64,000 nucleotides of DNA, from assembly GCA_002470515.1 (NCBI GenBank), contig DKML01000006.1:95001-159000 (forward strand). The letters are read 5' to 3'. Source of the stretch: Proteobacteria bacterium UBA7415. GTDB lineage: Bacteria; Pseudomonadota; Gammaproteobacteria; Arenicellales; Arenicellaceae. Every line of letters begins with the position of its first letter. The first letter of the stretch is position 1. Shown one piece after another: positions 44,465 to 52,954 of this stretch. The position numbers were made by a program, and so were the translations under genes. The notes beneath the pieces are model-generated. The model was given only the letters and a program-made list of their open reading frames with translations, ran no database searches and was not told where the DNA came from.

Positions 44465-46264
44465 TTAGACACCCACAAATTGTTCCGCTGTGAGTCCAAG
44501 ACAGGTATCGTCTAGGCTCGCAACAATATCAAGGTCGGCTCGAATGCGCGGCAACTCGTACTTAAAGAAGTATCGGTTCGCTGCGATCTTACCTTCATAA
44601 AACGCTTTGTCAGCGGCATTACCTGATTGCAGGCCTTTGCTTGCCGCAACAGCTTGCTTTAGCCACATCCACGCTATCACAATATGCCCTACAGCATTCA
44701 AGAAGAGCGTGGCGTTGGCTAGCGCAAGCTCGTGATCATTAGATTTACCCACCGCGGCTAATGTATCTTCGACTAACTTCATCGCATTGATGAGTTTCGC
44801 ACCATAAGCACTCAAAGACTCAAATTCACTCGCTGCCGCGATGGTCGCTTTAATTTCTTCGGCCAATATTTTCACCGCTCCGCCACCCGCTATTCGTACT
44901 TTTCGACCTAGAATATCGATGCCGTGTATCGCCCACGTTCCTTCATGGATATGGTTCAAACGATTGTCACGATAGAAGCGTTCTACTGGGTACTCACGCG
45001 TATACCCGTAGCCACCAAGAATTTGAATTGCGAGCTTGTTCGCCTCTAAACAATATTCCGACGGCCAAGACTTACAAATAGGCGTAAGCAACTCTAGCAA
45101 TAGATTGAGCCTGTCTTGTTCTTCTTTGTTATCGCTTAGTTTTATATCGTCAATCAACTGGGCACAGTAGTGCATTAGCGTATAGGCTCCTTCAACAGAC
45201 GCTTTTTGCGACATTAGCATACGTTTAATATCCGCATGTTCGCTAATCATGATTTGCGGAGACTCTGGATCTTTATTACCCACTGGTCGACCTTGAGGTC
45301 TTTGGCGTGCGTAATCCAACGAATATAAGTAACCGGCTAACGCGCTTTGCACTGCGCCCATACCAACAGCAATACGCGCCTCGTTCATCATTATGAACAT
45401 GTTTGCGAGGCCTTGGTTTTCACCGCCCATCAAATAGCCGATAGTGTCTCCACCCTCGCCAAAATTAAGCAAGCAATTGGTTGTGCCGCGATGTCCCATT
45501 TTGTGATTTAGGCCGGCTAACGCGATGTTATTGCTGGCTGTAATCTGGCCATCGTCATCAACACGCATCTTGGGAACTAAAAATAATGAAATTCCCTTAA
45601 CGCCTGCTGGGCTGCCAGGAACTTTAGCTAAAACCATGTGGATGATGTTCTCGGTTAAATCTTGATCCCCTCCTGAGATCCACATCTTAGTTCCGCTGAG
45701 CTTATATGTACCATCGCCTACTGGCTCAGCTTTTGTGCGAATATCCGCTAAGGACGATCCCGCATGCGGCTCAGACAAGCACATGGTTCCACACCATGTG
45801 CCACTAACCATATTGGGCAGGTACTTATCTTTAAGCTCTTGTGAACCAGTCTCGTAGAGCATATTGGCCGCACCCTGAGTCAAGAACGAGTAACTGGCGA
45901 TTCCAGGATTTGCACACGTAAACATAGCGTTAACTGACTGGTGAGCCATAACAGGTAATTGCATGCCTCCAATATCGGTCGCGTAGCCGGTAAGAGATAA
46001 GCCCGACTCGTTATAGGCGTCGAGCCCTTTCTTCGTCGCTGGATCGGTTAATGCTTTGCCGTCAATAAATTTCGGCTCATTCGCGTCCAGATGACCCGCA
46101 CTTGGTAGAAACTGATCCTCGGCAACGGACTGAGCGAGATCTAAAATGGCATTAATTGCTTCTCGATCATAATCTGCATAGCGTTCGGCGGACAAGATCC
46201 GATCTAGTTCAAGGGTTTCATACATAACGAAATCAATATCTCGTCGGTTTACAATGGTTGACAT
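44465..46264 (-). CDS. Acyl-CoA dehydrogenase, long form with C-terminal domain (DmdC/AcdA-like)
   Basis: A 599-residue dehydrogenase with the extra Acyl-CoA_dh_C domain, as in DmdC-type enzymes. The FAD segment MCLSEPHAGSSLADIRTKA and GTKMWISGGDQD lie in the middle domain; the catalytic Glu is in NHIHEGTWAIHGID (about residue 445); ILGGYGYTREYPVERFYRD is the flavin contact. This form usually serves straight or thio-substituted acyl-CoA, but substrate cannot be read off. It is first in the operon with the thiolase. Confidence 0.92.
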   Translation of the reverse strand: MSTIVNRRDIDFVMYETLELDRILSAERYADYDREAINAILDLAQSVAEDQFLPSAGHLDANEPKFIDGKALTDPATKKGLDAYNESGLSLTGYATDIGGMQLPVMAHQSVNAMFTCANPGIASYSFLTQGAANMLYETGSQELKDKYLPNMVSGTWCGTMCLSEPHAGSSLADIRTKAEPVGDGTYKLSGTKMWISGGDQDLTENIIHMVLAKVPGSPAGVKGISLFLVPKMRVDDDGQITASNNIALAGLNHKMGHRGTTNCLLNFGEGGDTIGYLMGGENQGLANMFIMMNEARIAVGMGAVQSALAGYLYSLDYARQRPQGRPVGNKDPESPQIMISEHADIKRMLMSQKASVEGAYTLMHYCAQLIDDIKLSDNKEEQDRLNLLLELLTPICKSWPSEYCLEANKLAIQILGGYGYTREYPVERFYRDNRLNHIHEGTWAIHGIDILGRKVRIAGGGAVKILAEEIKATIAAASEFESLSAYGAKLINAMKLVEDTLAAVGKSNDHELALANATLFLNAVGHIVIAWMWLKQAVAASKGLQSGNAADKAFYEGKIAANRYFFKYELPRIRADLDIVASLDDTCLGLTAEQFVGV

Positions 46265-46419
46265 AGTTGTTCTCTACTTATCTGCCCAAACGTCTAGGGC
46301 AAGGAATTTAACAAACGGCAAACAAAACCTGTTCCGCTTGTGTGAAAAAGCCGATCGAAATAACACGCCACTTCGATCGTTGAATAATTAAAGCTACTGG
46401 GTAGCCAGATATTTTTCTA

Positions 46420-48687
46420 CTACGCTAAGGTCAAAGGTAATGACCTCAAGCGTTGCCCTGTTGCCTGATAAACAGCGTTCGCAACCGCAGGGGCAATTGG
46501 CGGCAATCCAGGCTCGCCGGCTCCTGTTGGCGCGTCGTCGTTTTTTACAATAATAACCTCTACTTCAGGCGATTCGTTCATTCGCAAAATTGGATAATTA
46601 TGGAAGTTGGATTCCTTAACTGCGCCATTTTCTAACTGGATGTCGCCGTACAACGCGGCCGTTAAACCAAACATAATAGAGCCTTCGATCTGACCCTTAA
46701 CAATATCCGGATTAATCGCCCGACCACAGTCGATTACGCAAACCACTTTATGGACTCTGATTTTACCGCTATCCACTGACACCTGCGCAACTTGTGCAAC
46801 ATCACTCTCAAACGATCCATGCGCTGCAAAGCCGAGTGAATGACCAGCGGGTACTTCGAGGTGCTTCATACGTTCACCGGCAAGACGAATAACATTTTGC
46901 AAACGTGGGTTAGTCTCAGTATTCGCTATTCGAAAATCAACGGGATCAAGCTTTGCTTGCTCAGCTAATTCATCGATCATTACTTCTTTAGCGAACGCCG
47001 TAAACGAGTGCCCCACTGCGCGCCAAAACATTAATGGTAATCCGTGATTAACGGTTACATGACGCGCTTCACGGTTAGGGAAATCATAGTTCTCGCATAA
47101 ACCTTCAATACTGGCTGAATCAATACTCCAGGACTCATTAAAGGATTCGATTATGTCTGCAACGAAATTGGTAGCACCTTCAGGCACTAGGCCAGGCAAT
47201 ACAGCAGGCAACATCGTACGCATCATGTCAGGATTTATATTACCGCCAACGCGCTTAGCAGCCCACGCACTGATTTTTCCGTTCTCGTCAACTCCGGCTT
47301 TTAGGGTCATCAACGATGCTGGTCGATAGACACCATTTTGCATATCGCTCTCGCGTGACCAAACTACTTTAATCGGTTCGCCAGTTTCCTTAGCAAGAAT
47401 CGTGGCTTCGATAACGTGGGACATAAAGCTGCGACGTCCAAATGCACCGCCCATATAAACAGGGTGCACCGTAACCTTGTCTGCAGAAAGCCCCGCGTGA
47501 CGTGCCACTAGACCTCGCATAGGTTGTGGCATTTGTGTGCCAGACCAAACTTCAGCGTCGTCTTTGCCAACTCGCACCAAGGCATTCATAGGTTCCATTG
47601 GTGCGTGGGCTAAATAGGGTGCCCAATATTCGCTCTCGACTACGGTTGTTGCCGCAGCAAAGCCTTGACCTAGATCGCCCTGCTCAACACCTACTTCACC
47701 ACCTTCAGACAGTGCGGCTTGGTAGTCGGATTTAATTTGTGCAGAATTAACGTTGGCCAATTCAGGTAATTCCCATTCCACCTCTAACGCAGCAGCTGCT
47801 TTCTTAGCTTGCCAATACCGTTCTGCGACCACGCCAACACCTGTAGGCAAGGTCTTTATGTGCAACACACCTGGCATGTTCTTAATGCTGTCTTCGTTGA
47901 CTGATTTGATACTAGCTCCGGCAACGGGGATATGCTTAACAACTGCATAACGCATTCCTGGCAGTTCGGCATCTATACCGTACATCGCCGTGCCGGTTGA
48001 TTTTTCTACCGCGTCAACGCGGCCGAAATCAGTTCCTATGTATTTAAATTGGTCGCTTGGTTTTAATAACACCTGTTGATCTAAGCTCAGCTTAGCGGCT
48101 TTTTCAGCGAATTCGCCAAACTGGAATCGAGCGCCGTCAACGATAATTGCACCATTATCTGTGGTTATATCCTTGGGGTTGACGCCTTTCTCTTGAGCAG
48201 CAGCATGTATAAGCAGGGCTCGAGTATCTGCGCCCGCTTGACGCAACTGAGTGTAGTGTTCACGTACCGACTTACTGGCACCCGTGCCTTGAATCCCCAT
48301 ACCCGGATTGACATAGTCCGCGTGCACACCCGCTAATTTGACCTCGATCAATTGCGGGTGAATGTCTAGTTCTTCAGCAATTATCGTCGCTAAACCTGTC
48401 GTTATGCCCTGCCCCATTTCGTCGCGCGGACAATAAAACCGAACTACGTTATCCGATGTGATTTGCAAGAACGCGTTAGGACTCAATGTATCTGCACGAG
48501 TTTGCAATGCAGGCCGACTTAAACACCCAGTAAGCGAGACACCCAACACTAGACCGCCGCCGGTTACACCTGCGGCTTTAAGGAAATTACGGCGAGAAAG
48601 AGCAATCGATCCGTTGGCTGTATCAATAGAGTTATGAGCTTTCTCAATACTGCCTTCGGGGCCTCTAGTTTTTACAGGCTGGCTCAT
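46420..48687 (-). CDS. Molybdenum hydroxylase large subunit (IorB/aldehyde oxidase-like), Tat-exported
   Basis: A 755-residue xanthine-oxidase-family subunit. A twin-arginine signal is present at about 29-55 ([17 protein letters not shown]), so the enzyme acts in the periplasm. Molybdopterin-binding stretches include [25 protein letters not shown] and the catalytic Glu in [14 protein letters not shown] near the C-terminus. This is the isoquinoline 1-oxidoreductase/aldehyde dehydrogenase type, which hydroxylates N-heterocycles or aldehydes. ATGA overlap with the upstream iron-sulfur subunit gene. No FAD subunit is present, as is normal for this subtype, which passes electrons to a cytochrome. 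Confidence 0.92.
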   Translation of the reverse strand: MSQPVKTRGPEGSIEKAHNSIDTANGSIALSRRNFLKAAGVTGGGLVLGVSLTGCLSRPALQTRADTLSPNAFLQITSDNVVRFYCPRDEMGQGITTGLATIIAEELDIHPQLIEVKLAGVHADYVNPGMGIQGTGASKSVREHYTQLRQAGADTRALLIHAAAQEKGVNPKDITTDNGAIIVDGARFQFGEFAEKAAKLSLDQQVLLKPSDQFKYIGTDFGRVDAVEKSTGTAMYGIDAELPGMRYAVVKHIPVAGASIKSVNEDSIKNMPGVLHIKTLPTGVGVVAERYWQAKKAAAALEVEWELPELANVNSAQIKSDYQAALSEGGEVGVEQGDLGQGFAAATTVVESEYWAPYLAHAPMEPMNALVRVGKDDAEVWSGTQMPQPMRGLVARHAGLSADKVTVHPVYMGGAFGRRSFMSHVIEATILAKETGEPIKVVWSRESDMQNGVYRPASLMTLKAGVDENGKISAWAAKRVGGNINPDMMRTMLPAVLPGLVPEGATNFVADIIESFNESWSIDSASIEGLCENYDFPNREARHVTVNHGLPLMFWRAVGHSFTAFAKEVMIDELAEQAKLDPVDFRIANTETNPRLQNVIRLAGERMKHLEVPAGHSLGFAAHGSFESDVAQVAQVSVDSGKIRVHKVVCVIDCGRAINPDIVKGQIEGSIMFGLTAALYGDIQLENGAVKESNFHNYPILRMNESPEVEVIIVKNDDAPTGAGEPGLPPIAPAVANAVYQATGQRLRSLPLTLA

Positions 48688-49193
48688 AGAAATACCTCGG
48701 TCGCTTTAGAGATTGATGCAACTTCAGCGGCATCTTTTTGCGACTGAACCGCTACAGACTTAATCGCTTGCATAATGCGCGGGTAACAGCCACACCGGCA
48801 AATATTACCGGACATTGCTTGCTCTATGTCACCGTCAGACGGGTTTGGATTATTACTCAACAATGCCGTTGCGGCCATTATCTGCCCTGACTGGCAGTAA
48901 CCACATTGCGGCACACCTTGTTCAGCCCACGCGGCTTGCATTGCACTCATAGTATCGGGAGTACCAATACCCTCGATCGTCGTGATGCTTTTTCCGGCTA
49001 CAGCGCTGACTGGCAATACGCAGGTTTTTACAGCCGCACCCTCTATGTGCATAGTGCAAGCGCCACATAGCGCAGCACCGCAACCAAACTTTGAGCCTTT
49101 GAGCTTAAACGTGTCGCGAACCACCCACAAAAGCGGTGTGTCTGGCGTATCGTCGGTTTGGACTACTTGTCCATTCAACGTAAATTCGATCAT
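48684..49193 (-). CDS. [2Fe-2S] subunit of the molybdenum hydroxylase (IorA-like)
   Basis: A 169-residue protein with two [2Fe-2S] clusters: plant-type ferredoxin cysteines in GSKFGCGAALCGACTMH and C-terminal cysteines in PQCGYCQSGQI and NICRCGCYPR. It relays electrons from the molybdenum centre of the partner encoded just downstream (four-base overlap). It has no signal peptide of its own and is probably carried through Tat by its partner. Confidence 0.94.
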   Translation of the reverse strand: MIEFTLNGQVVQTDDTPDTPLLWVVRDTFKLKGSKFGCGAALCGACTMHIEGAAVKTCVLPVSAVAGKSITTIEGIGTPDTMSAMQAAWAEQGVPQCGYCQSGQIMAATALLSNNPNPSDGDIEQAMSGNICRCGCYPRIMQAIKSVAVQSQKDAAEVASISKATEVFL

Positions 49194-49390
49194 TGAGTCC
49201 GTTTGTAATAATTATGTGCTTGTTGGGCGAGCCAAAGCTCTGGCTTCTCTGAGAAACCAGATCCTACACGATATAAGGACTCTTGCTTAGTACACAAATT
49301 ACCTAAAAAATGTGCAAAGTGAGTCACTCTAACCACCAAAACATGCAAATTTACTTGCTTAGCGCAAAAACAAGCAATTACACGGTGGCT

Positions 49391-50254
49391 TTAAACGTCA
49401 TCCCAAAGCGTAGCGATCCATCGATCTTCCTTGATGAAGAAGGTTCCCCAGCTTTCCCACTTGCCATCCAATCCTTGTGCCTGAGCCGCAGCAAGATCTA
49501 AACCTGAAGCCTTAAGAGCGGCTACTTCTGCTCTTGTTGCAACGATCATGTCTTTAAATCTCTGCATATCTTCCAAGTTCGCAATAGGGCCATGACCTGG
49601 AATAACAATCGTGTCGACATCTATCATGTCCATAATTGCTTGAACGTTATTGATATATCCATCAACCGTTCCGCCTGAGTCCTTATCTATATAAGGGAAC
49701 CAATCTTTAAACATATGATCACCCGTATGCATAACGTTGGCTTGTTCAAAATATACCGCGGTATCCCCGTCGGTATGTCCAGCTGGAAGGTGCCGAGCTT
49801 TAACAGTTTGTTCAGCGAAATTTAGCGTAACGCCATCTTCGTATGTGACAACTGGTAGCGCCATTGGGTCGGCCGCTTCACTGCCCGTTGCCATCCGCAC
49901 TCGAACATTGGTATGAGCAAATATAGTCGCGTCATTGGCAAGCTCGGCATTACCGCCCGTATGGTCGCCATGCCAGTGCGTATTGAGAACGTATTGGGTT
50001 TCAGCAGAAAATTGTTCCAGGGCTGCTTCGAGCACCTTGCTGTTCTGTTCATAACCATTGTCTACCACCAGCAAACCTCGCTCTGATTCGAGGACGGCGA
50101 TATTGCCTCCTCCGCCATGCAACATGGTAATTCCATCTTTGATGGGCGTGACTTTATATTCAAAATCGTCTTGCGAAACAGCTGTCCCCGACACCAAAAA
50201 GAAAAAGCCGATTAACGCTACGCCAATGGTGCAAAAGTTTGTTCTGATTTTCAT
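49391..50254 (-). CDS. Secreted MBL-fold metallo-hydrolase
   Basis: A 287-residue protein with a signal peptide (about 1-27). The zinc motif HWHGDHTGGN lies at about 98-107, with further ligands in HTGDHMF (about 170) and IPGHGP (about 217). Homologues are labelled cyclase, beta-lactamase-like or quinoprotein-relay hydrolases; the class B3-like layout alone does not show beta-lactamase activity. It lies 197 bases upstream of the molybdenum hydroxylase operon on the same strand. Confidence 0.87.
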   Translation of the reverse strand: MKIRTNFCTIGVALIGFFFLVSGTAVSQDDFEYKVTPIKDGITMLHGGGGNIAVLESERGLLVVDNGYEQNSKVLEAALEQFSAETQYVLNTHWHGDHTGGNAELANDATIFAHTNVRVRMATGSEAADPMALPVVTYEDGVTLNFAEQTVKARHLPAGHTDGDTAVYFEQANVMHTGDHMFKDWFPYIDKDSGGTVDGYINNVQAIMDMIDVDTIVIPGHGPIANLEDMQRFKDMIVATRAEVAALKASGLDLAAAQAQGLDGKWESWGTFFIKEDRWIATLWDDV

Positions 50255-50496
50255 GATGACCTCTTAAGGTTGTTCGTATTAACCGACCCCAGTTGTTATC
50301 AAACCAACTACTCCTTTGATTAGACAGTTAGAATGGTTGGGTAGGTTGGCTGGGTGTTTATTTAAACTCTGCGTATCTTAGCAGACCACTTACAACGTTA
50401 CGTTACGTGCTGGTTTAGCCCTAAGACCAACTTTAAGCTCTTTTTTCTATCAAACACCGGAATGAATAAGCGCTACATCTGTGCTTGGGCCAACCT
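50255..50496. other. Intergenic region, no gene seen
   Basis: It precedes the MBL gene on the minus strand and the decayed gene on the plus strand, so it should hold the MBL promoter. I see GT-rich stretches near 50331-50355 but no clear motif. Confidence 0.4.
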
Positions 50497-51090
50497 ATGA
50501 ACTTATCCGCATACACGCTAAAAAAAGCCATAGGTATTCTTTTCGCAGGGCTGCTGGTTACAACAATGATTGATTACAGCACCTCAGCTGGTTACGCCCA
50601 CAAAACCAAGCGACAATCCAACCCTGGACCCCAATTCGCTTGAGCAGATTGGCCGCAGAACACTTGGCGCCTAGGGCATAACACTCGTCACGTGGGGCGG
50701 ACTCAATGCTTCAGCGAGTTACAATGACGCTGGTCATTACCAGATACAACTACTCGGTAAAAACTTAGGCAGCCCTGAAGAAGCCTCAAATGTGATTATC
50801 TTTTTTAGTGCTATCGGCACGATAGAGATAACCTAGTCTTCACTGCTGTGCGATCAAGACAATATTGTATTTACCGGTAGCATAAAAGACAGCAATCGCA
50901 CACATTTAGCGGGATCGTTTAGAGACATGGCTGGTTTAATGACCTCACCAACAAGCAAATAAGCGCTGAAAGACTTTTGAATGACCAAGCAAAAAACTCT
51001 TATGTGATTGAGTGGCAAGAACAGCTCACTAAACTTCCATATCTATTAGCCAGTATGAAACTTGCGTCTACAACCCCCACTCGAGATTAG
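50497..51090 (+). pseudogene. Decayed gene for a secreted protein (unknown family)
   Basis: The ATG at 50497 begins a good signal peptide (KKAIGILFAGLLVTTMI, then STSAGYAH) but stops at TGA 50641. The coding sense continues in other frames: from about 50619 in the frame ...LDPNSLEQIGRRTLGA, a TAG at 50672, then ITLVTWGGLNASASYNDAGHYQIQ, TAG near 50837, and after another shift near 50935 WFNDLTNKQISAERLLND to a TAG at 51088. Several stops and at least two frameshifts indicate true decay. I do not recognise the ancestor. Confidence 0.55.
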
Positions 51091-51453
51091 GTCGCGACCC
51101 TCACCCTTCAAACAGAGTGCGTGCCAAACGTGTCAACTGAAAGTGTGTCAGTGGGTAATTATTGCTGCAACTTCAATTTCTAGCGACTCTGAGAGCAATT
51201 TATACGCCATACATCGCTTACGCCAAAAATAATTTGCACATTCTCAATCGCCAAGAATGGCACACAAAAAACCTCTGAAAGCTAAGCAGATAAAGCCCTA
51301 ACGACGTTTAATTAGATGATAAACAACAAACAATGGTACGCAGAAACACATTAGTTTCGTTAACTATCTGTAATATGTGCATCCATTCACCTTTCGACAC
51401 TCGTCTAAGAAAGTACATATAGTTAATTCACTCACTTACATTCAATAAAAATT
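51091..51453. other. Intergenic region, possible further gene debris
   Basis: No intact gene. A 45-codon stretch at about 51160-51280 (reading LLLQLQFLATLRAIYTPYIA) may be more debris of the decayed gene, but the link is weak. The promoter of the next gene must lie near its end. Confidence 0.35.
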
Positions 51454-51996
51454 ATGAAACATTCAAAAACAACAAAAAAATCGCCATTAATCGCATTAGC
51501 TTCTGCTCTAATTTTATCTGTACTTGCAAGCACGGCAGCGGCCGCTAAAGACGACCCTACGTACGTCATGTATGGCGAAGCACGCACAGGTTCGCGTATT
51601 GCCCCTAAAGTGGTTACTTCTCCGGTTCCCGTCAACGTGACTTACCAAGAATTGAGCGAAGCTGAAAAAGCCAAAATTCGAGCAAATTACGATAGCATGC
51701 CTGCAGCTGACGAACCACCTTTCCCAAAAGCGGGTTTAGCTCCAATTTGGGAAGCAGTCACTGATCAGCGTCATACTTCAAACCAAGTCGGCGACGTAGT
51801 TGTTGTTGCTTCAGTAGATAAAGACGGCATTGTCAGAGAAGTTGCCGTTTATAACACTACAAGTAATAACATGACTCGTTTGATTTCTACCGCACTAGCG
51901 GCAACTGAATTTAAGCCAGCGGTTTGTGATGGTACGCCATGCGCAATGGACTTTATTTTGGAAGCACGCTTAGACATCGAACTATTACGTAACTAG
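51454..51996 (+). CDS. Exported protein with a TonB-C-like domain
   Basis: A 180-residue protein. Residues 1-31 are a signal peptide (LIALASALILSVLASTAAAA). GEARTGSRIAPKV follows, and residues about 100-178 read as a TonB C-terminal-like fold (VVVVASVDKDGIVREVAVY, ALAATEFKPAVCDGTPC). The two cysteines could pair in the periplasm. There is no N-terminal membrane anchor or proline-rich span, so it is not a classic energy-coupling TonB. Function unknown. Confidence 0.72.
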   Translation: MKHSKTTKKSPLIALASALILSVLASTAAAAKDDPTYVMYGEARTGSRIAPKVVTSPVPVNVTYQELSEAEKAKIRANYDSMPAADEPPFPKAGLAPIWEAVTDQRHTSNQVGDVVVVASVDKDGIVREVAVYNTTSNNMTRLISTALAATEFKPAVCDGTPCAMDFILEARLDIELLRN

Positions 51997-52073
51997 TTGT
52001 TTAGCTCAGTTAATAGCTAGGCATCTATATCTAGGTCTGGATCTTCCAGAATGTAGGTAAAGTAACCGAAGAG

Positions 52074-52907
52074 TCAGACCAATCGCTCCGGGCAGGTATA
52101 CACAGAATGCTTGCCCGGCCGCGAAAACCCAACCAAGGTCATGTTCGCTTTATCAGCAATTTCTACCGCAAGATGCGTAACACCCGATACGGCGACTAAT
52201 ACAGCCGCCCCTAGAACTGCCGCTTTACTCACCATTTCATAACTAGCTCGCGACGAGATTAATACAAAGCCTCGCTCTAATGAGCCCGCACCAGAAAGTT
52301 TTTGTTTCGCTAGCGCACCAACCAGTTTATCTAAAGCGTTATGTCGACCGACATCTTCACGCAAAAGTTCTATCTCGCCTTGTTCGCTACACCACGCAGC
52401 AGCGTGGATAGCACCGGCCTCCTTGTTCAGCTCTTGACGCTCAGAAAATCGAGTTAAAGCCGTTTGAATAGCACTGTGTTTAATACTTGTCGATGTTGTA
52501 ATGCGGCCTGTAGGAATCTGCAAAGCCTCATCAATAGTCTCCGCACCGCAAATGCCACAACCTGTTCGCCCTACTAAATTACGTCTACGTTCCTTAAGAG
52601 CGTCTAGCTGTTCTGCGCCAATAATCATCGACACAACCTTGCCATGTTCGGCATCGGCTATTTCGATATCCAAAATCTCGTCAAGGGAATTCACAATACC
52701 TTCGCTTAAGCTAAAGCCAACGGCAAAGTCTTCCAAATCAGCGGGCGTGGCCATCATTACTGCGTGCGACACACAGTTGTATTCAAACGCTATGGGCGTT
52801 TCTTGGGCGGCCCAATCTTGTGTGGTGGTTAGCTTTTGATCTTCCCAAACAGATTTGGAGACGCTCACTATCCCGGCAAGATGTTTAGATTCTTTATCTG
52901 AGATCAT
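52074..52907 (-). CDS. fdhD: Formate dehydrogenase accessory sulfurtransferase FdhD
   Basis: About 277 residues. The FdhD loop GRTGCGICGAE (about 115-125) has the paired cysteines that take sulfur from IscS and pass it to the molybdopterin of the formate dehydrogenase. LREDVGRHNALDKL (the molybdopterin-binding segment) is also clear. The frame begins with TTG at 52910 and ATG at 52907; I use the ATG. It is the last gene of the Fds operon, 44 bases after FdsA. Confidence 0.95.
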   Translation of the reverse strand: MISDKESKHLAGIVSVSKSVWEDQKLTTTQDWAAQETPIAFEYNCVSHAVMMATPADLEDFAVGFSLSEGIVNSLDEILDIEIADAEHGKVVSMIIGAEQLDALKERRRNLVGRTGCGICGAETIDEALQIPTGRITTSTSIKHSAIQTALTRFSERQELNKEAGAIHAAAWCSEQGEIELLREDVGRHNALDKLVGALAKQKLSGAGSLERGFVLISSRASYEMVSKAAVLGAAVLVAVSGVTHLAVEIADKANMTLVGFSRPGKHSVYTCPERLV

Positions 52908-52954
52908 CAATTGCGCTCATGAACTGTTTTGGTCAATGGCTATCACCGCCGCAA

